This document shows positions 52,240-60,290 of a stretch of 64,000 nucleotides of DNA, piece by piece. Each line of letters opens with the position of its first letter. The stretch's first letter is position 1. The position numbers were made by a program, and so were the translations under genes. This DNA is from Nocardia acididurans (GTDB taxonomy: Bacteria; Actinomycetota; Actinomycetes; Mycobacteriales; Mycobacteriaceae). The DNA lies in the NCBI RefSeq assembly GCF_016741815.1, contig NZ_JAERRJ010000009.1, positions 1 to 64,000 of the forward strand. Reading direction: 5' to 3'. The notes under the pieces are model-generated. The model ran no database searches. It was given only the letters and a program-made list of their open reading frames with translations, and was not told the origin of the DNA.

Positions 52240-53541
52240 ATGGAATTGGCCAAAGGGGCGAACGCGCCGCTCGCGGTGAGCGACGTACTCGTGGAGATCA
52301 CCGCGGGCGTGACGGTGGATGTGGCGGCACTGCTGCTCACCGTCGATGGAAAAGTCCGCTCCGACAACGACTTCATCTTCTACAACCAGCCGCAGGGGCC
52401 GGGGGTCACGGCGCAACCGCCCAACCGGATCCGCGTGGTCCCCGCCCAGGTGCCCGCTGATATCGAAAAGATTGCTGTCACAGCGAGTCTCGATGCGGGC
52501 GTGAACTGGGGGCAGGCCGGTCCGCCGCGCGTCGCCGTGCTCGACGCGGCCACCGGAAACACCCTCGCCACCTTCACCCCCACCGGCCTGAGCACCGAAA
52601 CCGCCCTGGTAGCCGCCGAAATCTATCGCCGCCAGGGCACCTGGAAGGTCCGCGCCGTCGGCCAGGGCTACACCAACGGATTAGCAGGCATCGCAACCGA
52701 TTTCGGCATCAGCGTCGACGACGCCCCCGCCGCCCCACCCCAGTCGGCGCAAGGCTTCCCGCCGCCGTCCCCATACCCATCCTCACCTCCCCCGCCGCCG
52801 GGCTATGCGCCTCCCCCACAGCCGGGTTACGCGTCTCCGGCTCAGCCCGGCTACGCGCCTCCGCCGTCCCCACCGGGTTACGCGCAGCCGGGGTATGCGC
52901 CGCCCCCTTCGCCGCCCGGTGCCGAGCCGGTGCAGACGGCCAAGTTCGGGCAGCCGACGGTGAGTTTGGACAAGGGGCGGGTTTCGTTGCGTAAGAACGA
53001 GACCGTGTCGCTGACCAAGCAGGGGACGCCGCCGCTGACCCGGGTGCGGATGGCGCTGGGCTGGGATCCCACGCCGGGCGGTCCGCGCATCGACCTGGAC
53101 GCCTCGGTGATCGCCTACGACGCGAACGGGAAGAAGCTGGCCAATGTGTACTTCCTGAAGCAGTCGGCCTTCCACGGGGCGATCTCGCACTCCGGGGACA
53201 ATCTCACCGGGCGCGGGGAGGGCGACGACGAGATCATCTCGGTCGATCTCATGGCATTGCCGCCGGAGGTGTACGCGCTTGTCTTCACGGTGAATTCGTT
53301 CTCCGAGCACAAGTTCGACCGGGTGTCCCGGGCGTTCTGCCGGTTGGTCGACGACACCACCAATGCGGAGCTGGTGCGGTTCGAGCTGTCCCAGGGTGAA
53401 CCGCGCACCGGCGTCTTCCTGAGCATGCTCACGCGCGGCCCGGCGGGCTGGAACATGACCGGTCTCGGCGAATACGAGAACGGCGCGACCGTCAAGAAGA
53501 TGGTCGATCCGGGTAAGCGGTTCGTGCTGGCCGCTCGCTAG
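52240..53541 (+). CDS. Double TerD-domain stress protein
   Basis: A 433-residue cytoplasmic protein with two TerD domains joined by a 70-residue Pro/Tyr/Gly linker (PGYAPPP repeats, 163-232). The first domain (1-162) has SDNDFIFYNQ and AVGQGYTNGLAGIATDFG but lacks the calcium loop. The second has ALGWDP, DLDAS and DNLTGRGEGDDE, the calcium-binding elements. TerD proteins act in metal and chemical stress responses. ATG 52240 has GGGAGGAA upstream. Confidence 0.9.
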   Translation: MELAKGANAPLAVSDVLVEITAGVTVDVAALLLTVDGKVRSDNDFIFYNQPQGPGVTAQPPNRIRVVPAQVPADIEKIAVTASLDAGVNWGQAGPPRVAVLDAATGNTLATFTPTGLSTETALVAAEIYRRQGTWKVRAVGQGYTNGLAGIATDFGISVDDAPAAPPQSAQGFPPPSPYPSSPPPPPGYAPPPQPGYASPAQPGYAPPPSPPGYAQPGYAPPPSPPGAEPVQTAKFGQPTVSLDKGRVSLRKNETVSLTKQGTPPLTRVRMALGWDPTPGGPRIDLDASVIAYDANGKKLANVYFLKQSAFHGAISHSGDNLTGRGEGDDEIISVDLMALPPEVYALVFTVNSFSEHKFDRVSRAFCRLVDDTTNAELVRFELSQGEPRTGVFLSMLTRGPAGWNMTGLGEYENGATVKKMVDPGKRFVLAAR

Positions 53542-53553
53542 CGGGACGCGAAC

Positions 53554-53588
53554 GGGGCCGCGGCCGAAGGGATTTCGGCTGCGGCCCC
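53554..53588. terminator. Bidirectional hairpin after the TerD gene
   Basis: A 15-base stem with one G-T pair (53554-53568 with 53574-53588) between convergent TerD and SDR genes. No T-run. Confidence 0.65.
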
Positions 53589-53604
53589 GCTCATTGCCAG
53601 GATG

Positions 53605-54438
53605 TTATTCGCCGCGCACCCGCGACTCGTACGCCTTGCGGCTGTCGCTGTCGACATCGTCGAGGAACGCCCGCTGCGAGCCCAGCGCCCGGCCCAGCGC
53701 ATCCCCGACCGCCTCCGGCAGCAGCCTGACCACCTGCGCCAGCAGCCCGGCCACCGCGGTCACCCGCACCTTGGACTTCGGCTCCACGATCAGCTTGGCG
53801 ATGGCGTCCGCGATCTCCTCCGGCTCGGCCGGCTTGAGCAGCGACGGCAGCGAAACCCCGGATCCCAGTTCGGTTTTCGTCAGCGTCGGCAGCACCGACG
53901 AGAAGCGCAGCCCGGTGCCCCGGTACTCCTCGCGCAGCGTGTCGGTGAACCCGAGCACGGCGTGCTTGCTGGCGTTGTAGGTGGCCAGGCCCGGAATATG
54001 CGATTCACCCGCCAGTGACGCGATATTGATGACCTGCCCGCGCCCGCGCGGCAGCATGCGCGCGATGGCCAGCTTCGACCCGAGGATCACGCCGTACACA
54101 TTGATGTCGAGAATGCGCCGGGTGATGGCGTCCGGCTCGTCCACCAGCCGCCCGGTCGGCATGATCCCGGCATTGTTGATGAGCACGTCGATCGGCCCGA
54201 GCCGGCGCTCCACCTCGTCCAGGAACGCCTCGAACGACTGCTGATCGGTGACATCGAGCCGGTCGTACAGGTCGAAGCCCCTGGCCGTGCCGGACTCCTT
54301 CACCGTCGTCTCGTCGATATCGCCGATGGCGATCTTCGCGCCCAGCGCCTGCAGCGCGGTGGCGGTGGCCAGGCCGATGCCGCGGGCGCCGCCCGTGATC
54401 ACCACGACCTTGCCGGAAATCGCACTGAAGTCGGTCAT
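53605..54438 (-). CDS. Short-chain dehydrogenase/reductase
   Basis: SDR of 277 residues. Cofactor motif TGGARGIG, NNAGI, catalytic Ser in NIASLAG and Tyr/Lys in YNASK. It is the second gene of an operon with the aldehyde dehydrogenase: a GTG at 54444 overlaps its stop (GTGA), and ATG 54438, six bases on, is better placed after GGGGGTAA. Together they may oxidise an alcohol to an acid (inference). Confidence 0.92.
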   Translation of the reverse strand: MTDFSAISGKVVVITGGARGIGLATATALQALGAKIAIGDIDETTVKESGTARGFDLYDRLDVTDQQSFEAFLDEVERRLGPIDVLINNAGIMPTGRLVDEPDAITRRILDINVYGVILGSKLAIARMLPRGRGQVINIASLAGESHIPGLATYNASKHAVLGFTDTLREEYRGTGLRFSSVLPTLTKTELGSGVSLPSLLKPAEPEEIADAIAKLIVEPKSKVRVTAVAGLLAQVVRLLPEAVGDALGRALGSQRAFLDDVDSDSRKAYESRVRGE

Positions 54439-54440
54439 AT

Positions 54441-56141
54441 TCACTTACCCCCGGTAATGGTCTTGTACACGTCCTGGAACCCGAGCCGCCGCATACCGCG
54501 CGCACCCGCCGCCCGCATGGCCGACATGGCGAAGGTCAGCTTGGCGGGGGAGTACGGGAACCACAGCATTTCCTTGGTCTGCGTGGGCAGCAGCGGCTTG
54601 GTGATGGCCTGCTGACGGCAGTACTTGCGCACCCCGTTCGGACCGCCCCACCGCGCGCCGACACCCGACAGCCCCCAGCCGCCCATGGGCAGCGCGAAGC
54701 TGAACATGTTGGAGAACACGTCGTTGATGTTCACCGCGCCCGCATTCAGCTGGCGCGCAATGCGTTCCGCGCGATCCTTGTCGCCGGACCACACCGACGC
54801 GGACAGGCCGTAGATCGAATCATTGGCCAGCCGAACGGCTTCCGCCTCATCGGCCACCTTCATCACCGGCAGCGTCGGACCGAAGGTCTCCTCGGTCATA
54901 CAGGTCATGGAGTGATCCACGTCCGCCAGCACGGTCGGCTGGAACAGCGTGCCCACACCCGTGCGCTTACCGCCGGTGAGCAAGCGCGCGCCCGCCTCGA
55001 TGGCCTGCTCCACATGCTCGGCCACGATGCGGGCCTGGTTCTCGTTGGCCATCGCGCCGACCTCGTTGCGCGGTTCGCGGCCGTCCACGCCCTGCCGGAT
55101 CTCGTTCACGGCGGCGGTCAGCTTCTTCAGGAACTCTTCGTAGACAGGCGCCTCCACGTAGACGCGCTCCACGGAGATGCACACCTGACCCGCGTTGAAC
55201 ATGCCGCCGAAGGCGATACCGTGCGCGGCGCGGTCCAGGTCGGCGTCGGCCAGCACGATGGCCGGATCCTTGCCGCCGAGCTCCAGGCTGTACGGGATCA
55301 TGCGTTCCACGCAGGCCGCGGCGATGCGGCGGCCGGTGGCGGTGGAACCGGTGAACTGCACGTAGTCGACATTGTTCACCACGGCCGCGCCGGTCTCACC
55401 CGCGCCGGTGACGACCGCGAACACCGGCGGCGCGCCGATCTCACGCCAGCCGCGCGCCAGTTCGAGGGCCGAAAGCGGGGTCACCTCGGAGGGTTTCAGC
55501 AGTACGGCCGCACCCGCCGCCAGCGCCGGGATCACATCGATGACCGGCATGGCCAGCGGGAAGTTCCACGGCGTGATCACACCCACCACCGGGTACGGGC
55601 GGAACACGGTGGTCAGCGTCTTCACCCGGGCGAGCGGGCTGTGCGGCGAAGGATGGTCGTCCGCAAGGAATTTCGCGGCGCGGCGCGCGTAGTAGCCGGT
55701 GAGGTCCACCGAGAACGCGGGGTCGATCAGCGAGTCGACGCGCGACTTGCCGGTCTCGGACTGGAGGACGTCGGCCAGGTGATCGGTGTTGTCGATCAGC
55801 CAGTCCTGCAGCTTGAGCAGCCACTCCTTGCGGCCCTCGGGACCGATGGCCTCCCACTCCGGCTGGAACAGGCGCAGCTCGCGCACCTTCGCCGCGACCT
55901 CGTCGGCCGAATCGATCGGCACCGTGGCGGTGAGCGCACCCGTCGCGGGATTGCGGACCTCGAACTCGGTGGGCGGCGCGGCCACGGCGACCTTGGCCGG
56001 TGCGGCCTCGACGGTCTCGGCGGGCGCTGCCTCCGCTGCCTTCGCAGGCGCGGCCTTGGCGGCTGCCGGGGTGGTCTTGCGCTTCGGTGCGGTCTTCCGG
56101 GCAGGGGCCTTCCGGGCGGGCCCGGGTTCGGTATTCGTCAC
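54441..56141 (-). CDS. Aldehyde dehydrogenase with Lys/Ala/Pro-rich N-terminal tail
   Basis: NAD(P)-dependent aldehyde dehydrogenase of 566 residues (succinate-semialdehyde type). Catalytic Cys is in FNAGQVCISVERV, Glu in LELGGKDPAIV, cofactor region TPWNFPLAMP. The first ~57 residues are an unusual Lys/Ala/Pro tail (ARKTAPKRKTTPAAAKAAP) resembling histone-H1-like or topoisomerase tails, absent from typical family members. It is the first gene of the operon controlled from the PucR intergenic palindrome. Confidence 0.92.
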   Translation of the reverse strand: MTNTEPGPARKAPARKTAPKRKTTPAAAKAAPAKAAEAAPAETVEAAPAKVAVAAPPTEFEVRNPATGALTATVPIDSADEVAAKVRELRLFQPEWEAIGPEGRKEWLLKLQDWLIDNTDHLADVLQSETGKSRVDSLIDPAFSVDLTGYYARRAAKFLADDHPSPHSPLARVKTLTTVFRPYPVVGVITPWNFPLAMPVIDVIPALAAGAAVLLKPSEVTPLSALELARGWREIGAPPVFAVVTGAGETGAAVVNNVDYVQFTGSTATGRRIAAACVERMIPYSLELGGKDPAIVLADADLDRAAHGIAFGGMFNAGQVCISVERVYVEAPVYEEFLKKLTAAVNEIRQGVDGREPRNEVGAMANENQARIVAEHVEQAIEAGARLLTGGKRTGVGTLFQPTVLADVDHSMTCMTEETFGPTLPVMKVADEAEAVRLANDSIYGLSASVWSGDKDRAERIARQLNAGAVNINDVFSNMFSFALPMGGWGLSGVGARWGGPNGVRKYCRQQAITKPLLPTQTKEMLWFPYSPAKLTFAMSAMRAAGARGMRRLGFQDVYKTITGGK

Positions 56142-56172
56142 GATTGCTCTCCCACGTGCGCTACGTTGCGGC

Positions 56173-56195
56173 CGTGAGCTGTGTGACAGCTCACG
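56173..56195. promoter_or_regulatory. 23-bp palindrome, probable PucR operator
   Basis: Perfect 10-base arms (CGTGAGCTGT and its complement) around GTG, 31 bases upstream of the aldehyde dehydrogenase ATG and about 100 upstream of the PucR gene. The position fits a site controlling the dehydrogenase-SDR operon, the regulator, or both. Confidence 0.7.
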
Positions 56196-56293
56196 AACTA
56201 TGATCGTGGCACAAGATTTCGTGACATTCTTGGCTCAATAATTCAAGTATTCCGGACGGTTTTGTGCTCCCGGAACAAATTGAGGACGACGCC

Positions 56294-57550
56294 ATGACAC
56301 TTTCCGCGAATTCTACGGAGGTTCGGCAGTGGATCGCCGATTTCGTCGCGGAAACCCTGCGCACCGACAGCCTCGAAGACGTGGTAACCACCCTCGACAA
56401 CGCCATCATCGCCCGCGTCCCCGAACTCGCCGACCGCGATATGCGCCGTGATCTGGAAGCCAGCACCCGCGCCCACGCCCTCGAAATGCTCGGCGGCCTC
56501 AACCAGGACCACATGGCCTACCCGGTCCCCGAGGAAGCGCACGCCTTCGCCCGCACCATCGCCCGGCGCGGCTACGACCTGCGCGTGCTGCTGCGCATCT
56601 ACAGCCTCGGGCACGAGGCCGTCATCGACTACATGAGCGCCGTCATCGATCAGCGCCGCCTGCCGCAGGAGGTCGAAAAGGCCGTCCTGCTCCGGCTTTT
56701 CGACCGCTCGACCCGCTGGGTCGGCACCTCGGTGGAGGCGCTCACCGGCACCTACATGGAGGAGCGCGAACGCGGCCTGCGCGCCGCCCTCAACCGCCGC
56801 AGCGAAATCGTGCGCGCCCTGCTGGACGGCAGCGACCTCGATATCGAGGAAGCCTCCGCCCGGCTCGGCTACCGGTTGAGCGGACGACATCTCGCCCTCG
56901 TCCTGTGGACCGACGAGGATCAGGCCTGGCCCGGCGGCATCACCACGCGCGCCGACGGCGACACCGCCGACATGTTCGAACGCGTCGTCACCCGCATCGC
57001 GAGCGCCGTCGACGGTGACGGCATCCTGACGGTGGCCTCCGGCGCCAGCTCGCTGTGGGCCTGGATCGCCGTCTCCGACGACACCGTGCCCCCGCCCGCC
57101 GCCGACTGGCCCGTCGACGCGCCCGTCCGCATCACCGCGGGCATACCCGCCCCCGGCCTCACCGGTTTCCGGCGCGGCCACCGCGAGGCCGTGGCCGCCC
57201 GCCAGGTGGCCGAACGCGCACAGCCGAATTCGGCCCGCGTCCTGCACTACCCCGATGTCGAGGTGGCCTACCTGGCCGGCGCCGACGAGGACGCCATGCG
57301 CGCCCTCGTCGAACGCGAACTGGGTCCCCTCGCGGACCCCGGCCCGCAGGCCGCCCGCCTGCGGGAAACCCTGCACGCCTATCTGCGCGCCAATCGCAGT
57401 CCGGACACCGCCGCGAAAACCCTAGGCGTCCACAAGAACACCGTGCGATACCGAATTCAGCGCATAGAAGAACTACTCGATCACTCCATCGACCACCGCG
57501 GCGCCCGCCTGGAAATCGCGCTCGACTGTGTGGCCGTCTACGGCGTGTAG
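56294..57550 (+). CDS. PucR/CdaR-family transcriptional regulator
   Basis: A 418-residue regulator: N-terminal helical sensor region, GGDEF-like middle domain (about 170-320) and C-terminal PucR helix-turn-helix (AAKTLGVHKNTVRYRIQRIEELL). It diverges from the aldehyde dehydrogenase operon, its probable target. ATG 56294 has GAGGA at seven bases; GTG 56264 is an alternative. Confidence 0.9.
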   Translation: MTLSANSTEVRQWIADFVAETLRTDSLEDVVTTLDNAIIARVPELADRDMRRDLEASTRAHALEMLGGLNQDHMAYPVPEEAHAFARTIARRGYDLRVLLRIYSLGHEAVIDYMSAVIDQRRLPQEVEKAVLLRLFDRSTRWVGTSVEALTGTYMEERERGLRAALNRRSEIVRALLDGSDLDIEEASARLGYRLSGRHLALVLWTDEDQAWPGGITTRADGDTADMFERVVTRIASAVDGDGILTVASGASSLWAWIAVSDDTVPPPAADWPVDAPVRITAGIPAPGLTGFRRGHREAVAARQVAERAQPNSARVLHYPDVEVAYLAGADEDAMRALVERELGPLADPGPQAARLRETLHAYLRANRSPDTAAKTLGVHKNTVRYRIQRIEELLDHSIDHRGARLEIALDCVAVYGV

Positions 57551-57558
57551 GCCGTAAC

Positions 57559-57822
57559 TCAGCTCGCGTCCGGAACTTCCCTGATCCCCCGCCGCTCCGG
57601 CGGCTCGGGCGGCGCGGGCAGTCCGCGCTGCGGCAACTCCGCCAGTAATTCCGTGGTCGCGGCCGCGATAACGGCCACCGCCTTGTCCACCGCCGCCTTC
57701 GTGTTCGTGGTCAGCCCCGACACTCCACCGATCGTCCGCACGTATTCCTGTGCGGCCGCAAAGATTTCCTGCTCTGTAGCCGGAGGATTCAACCCCCGCA
57801 GAACATGGATGTTCCTACCCAT
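57559..57822 (-). CDS. DUF2277 protein
   Basis: An 87-residue protein beginning MGRNIHVLRGLNPPATEQEI, the DUF2277 signature, with a helical remainder (EIFAAAQEYVRTIGG). Function unknown. It ends eight bases from the PucR gene, so the two converge. The upstream repeat element probably lies in its leader or promoter region. Confidence 0.85.
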   Translation of the reverse strand: MGRNIHVLRGLNPPATEQEIFAAAQEYVRTIGGVSGLTTNTKAAVDKAVAVIAAATTELLAELPQRGLPAPPEPPERRGIREVPDAS

Positions 57823-57931
57823 GCCAGCAGAGGGTAGCGTCCAGTTTCCTTGCGTGACAGGGCGAAAATCCGCCACCGCCCCGAGAGCCCCCCAGTACCA
57901 CCCCAGCAACCCATAAATCCCCGACATTCAA

Positions 57932-58051
57932 GTTCGCAGCCCGCCTCGATTCTGGACTGACGGAGCGGGGGAGCGAAGCGGAGGAGCGGAGGAGGGAAGA
58001 ATCGAGGTAACAGGGCTGCGAACCCGCCGGAGCGAAGCGGAGGCAAATTAA
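57932..58051. repeat. Interspersed hairpin element, copy 1
   Basis: Outer arms GTTCGCAGCCC (57932-57942) and complement (58013-58023), inner arms CCTCGATTCT (57944-57953) and complement (57998-58007), with a purine-rich core (GGAGCGAAGCGGAGGAGCGG) and a short tail repeating GGAGCGAAGCGGAGG. A second copy is inverted at 63511-63631. Confidence 0.85.
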
Positions 58052-58075
58052 ACAGAGTTGGGACACAATCGTGGT

Positions 58076-58918
58076 ATGCCAGCCCGCGACGTTCCGACGC
58101 TGACGACCTTCCCCTACCCGGAGCTCGACCAACGCGAGGACGACCACTGGTCCGGCGCGCAGGTTTCCGATGAAGAGCTGCGCGCGCTATCGCTCGGCGG
58201 TTTCTATTCCGCGCGGTGGGATGCCTTCCACGACGCGCTGCTGCTCGGGCCGGAGCGGGAGCATCCGCTCGGGGATCGCCGTGAGCTCGCCATCGATACG
58301 CTGACCGGGGCGTGGGGGATCACCGACGGCACCGAGGCCATGGCATCCATGGAGCAATTGCTGGAGGGCATGCACGGGCCGCTGTACGCGCTGGTGCACC
58401 CGCTCGTCATGGCGGCCATCAACTCCCCTGAACGGGATCGGTTCGGCGAACGCGCCGACCGGCACCGGGCGTTCCTGCGTCAGGTCGGGTCGTTCCGCGG
58501 TATGGAGAATCCCGAAGCGCTGGTGCGTGATTACGACATCTGGTCGCAGGCCATCAAGCTGGGGCTCACCGAACATCTGGTGCGTCCGCTGCCCACCGAC
58601 ATCCAGGCGTGGGATCTCGCCCGCGTGGTCGCGGTGGCCCGCATGGCCTATACCGCCGGATACCTCGAGGCCGATGTGGCCTGGGACTACCTCATGCGGG
58701 CCCTGCCGCCCGCGCAGCGCAAGTACCGCAATTGGCGGCAGTTCGGTGACGCCTACCTCGCCGGCTGGACCTACTGGCAGGCCTGCGAGGACCTCGCCGA
58801 ACTCAAGTCCGGCGGCGTCGATCGGCGGATGGAACTGCTGCGCCTGTGGACTCGGCCGACCAGTCCGTGGCGTCGAATCGACCTGCAGCCCAAAGAAGAG
58901 GAACCGGCCGAGGGCTGA
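58076..58918 (+). CDS. DUF1266-domain protein
   Basis: A 280-residue protein whose C-terminal half carries the DUF1266 pattern (AWDLARVVAVARMAYTAGYL, then WRQFGDAYLAGWTYW). The role of this family is unknown. ATG 58076 is preceded by CACAAT at six bases and no ribosome site, suggesting a leaderless mRNA starting right next to the hairpin element. Confidence 0.82.
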   Translation: MPARDVPTLTTFPYPELDQREDDHWSGAQVSDEELRALSLGGFYSARWDAFHDALLLGPEREHPLGDRRELAIDTLTGAWGITDGTEAMASMEQLLEGMHGPLYALVHPLVMAAINSPERDRFGERADRHRAFLRQVGSFRGMENPEALVRDYDIWSQAIKLGLTEHLVRPLPTDIQAWDLARVVAVARMAYTAGYLEADVAWDYLMRALPPAQRKYRNWRQFGDAYLAGWTYWQACEDLAELKSGGVDRRMELLRLWTRPTSPWRRIDLQPKEEEPAEG

Positions 58919-59047
58919 ATCTCTCGCCGCGGGCATCGAAAACGACGGGCATCGAAAACTCGTCTCCGGCGGGCACCGGCAAACCGGTCCTGCCGGGGGT
59001 ACGGGGGCTGCGCGCCCCTGACCTCGGTCCGGTCCGCGCCGCTGACC

Positions 59048-59968
59048 TCAGTCCGGCAGGGACCGGAGAATTCCGCGCCCGTACCGCTGGAATTGCGCGT
59101 CGTCGACCATGCCGAGTGAATGCCGCTCGACGAGCAGTTCCCACTCCGCGTAGAGCTTCGCCACGCCCGGATCCGCGGGACCGGCCGCGCCATCGGCGGA
59201 TTCGCGTTGAATGGCGAAATTCAGTCCGCCCGCGATCCGGTCGATATCGGTGCGATCCTCACCGGTGAAGTACCAGGTCTGATTACCGTCGTTGACCTCG
59301 ACGCCGTATTCGCCCGGGGCCAAACCGGATTCGTCGGTGGTGCGGGCCCACAGCAGCGCCGCCACGGGTAGCTCGTGTGCGAAACGCTTGGTCGAACCCA
59401 GCGACACGAAGATCAACCGCGTGGTGGTGACGGCCAGTACGCCCGTGCCCTTGGCGGCCGGGGGCCGCGCGGTGACCACCGCGGTCTCCAGCACGTACTC
59501 CTCCGGCGTGACATACCGATGCAGTGCCGCCACAGCCGTTTTCGAATCCCGGCGCGGGGTCATCCGCCGCAGGGCCCGATCCACGTCGGCGCGGGTGGGA
59601 CCGGTACGACCCCAGGACGGGGTGGGCGGGGTCAGATCCGGGGATGCGACATCGAGCCGCTGCGTGGCCAGGATCTGGCTGTTGATCCGCTCGACGATGA
59701 CCGTCGCGGCGGGCACGTCGTGCTCGGCGATCAGGACGGGCAGCGGGGTCCGGTCGGCGGGAACGCCGGTGAGCACCGGGGTGGGATAGCGGAGATAGAT
59801 CTCGATGACGACCGCGTCATCGGCGCGCCGGTTCAACCGCACCTTGAGAAGCTCGGCGACCGGCACGTCGAGTACGCGCTCGCCGTCCGTTCCGGGCCGC
59901 AGCACCGTCAACCGCCCGTTGCCATGACGCACAATCGCTGTGGGTGTCCGTAGCTCGACTATGTCCAT
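59048..59968 (-). CDS. Hypothetical protein with PH-like and short C-terminal domain
   Basis: A 306-residue protein not assigned to a named family. The middle (GVLAVTTTRLIFVSLGSTKR, about 175-195) resembles PH-like/YopX-type barrels, and the C-terminus (LYAEWELLVERHSLGMVDDAQFQRYGRG) resembles a SHOCT-type helix pair. It has no signal peptide. It converges with the DUF1266 gene. Confidence 0.75.
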   Translation of the reverse strand: MDIVELRTPTAIVRHGNGRLTVLRPGTDGERVLDVPVAELLKVRLNRRADDAVVIEIYLRYPTPVLTGVPADRTPLPVLIAEHDVPAATVIVERINSQILATQRLDVASPDLTPPTPSWGRTGPTRADVDRALRRMTPRRDSKTAVAALHRYVTPEEYVLETAVVTARPPAAKGTGVLAVTTTRLIFVSLGSTKRFAHELPVAALLWARTTDESGLAPGEYGVEVNDGNQTWYFTGEDRTDIDRIAGGLNFAIQRESADGAAGPADPGVAKLYAEWELLVERHSLGMVDDAQFQRYGRGILRSLPD

Positions 59969-60290
59969 ACCCCCTGCGCTCTGTTGTGTCGTCCCTCACG
60001 ATGGAACGACCATGCCATGATTGTGACCACTCGGTCCGACACCAGGGGGTGATCGTCCCGACGTGTTGCCGCAGATGGTCGGGGAACCACCCGCGTTCTC
60101 CAGCCGTTTACCTGTCGAACTGCATTAACTGCTGAACTGCGCGATGTAACGACTCGACCCTACGGGGTAACGTGGCTTGTCCGCATCCGTTCGCCGGAAC
60201 GGGCGCGCCACCAAGCATCGCAGGCATGCTCTGCTGTTGAAGGACCCGGACACACCCCCCGGAAAGGACTGGCCCGCCGGCCGACGCTCT

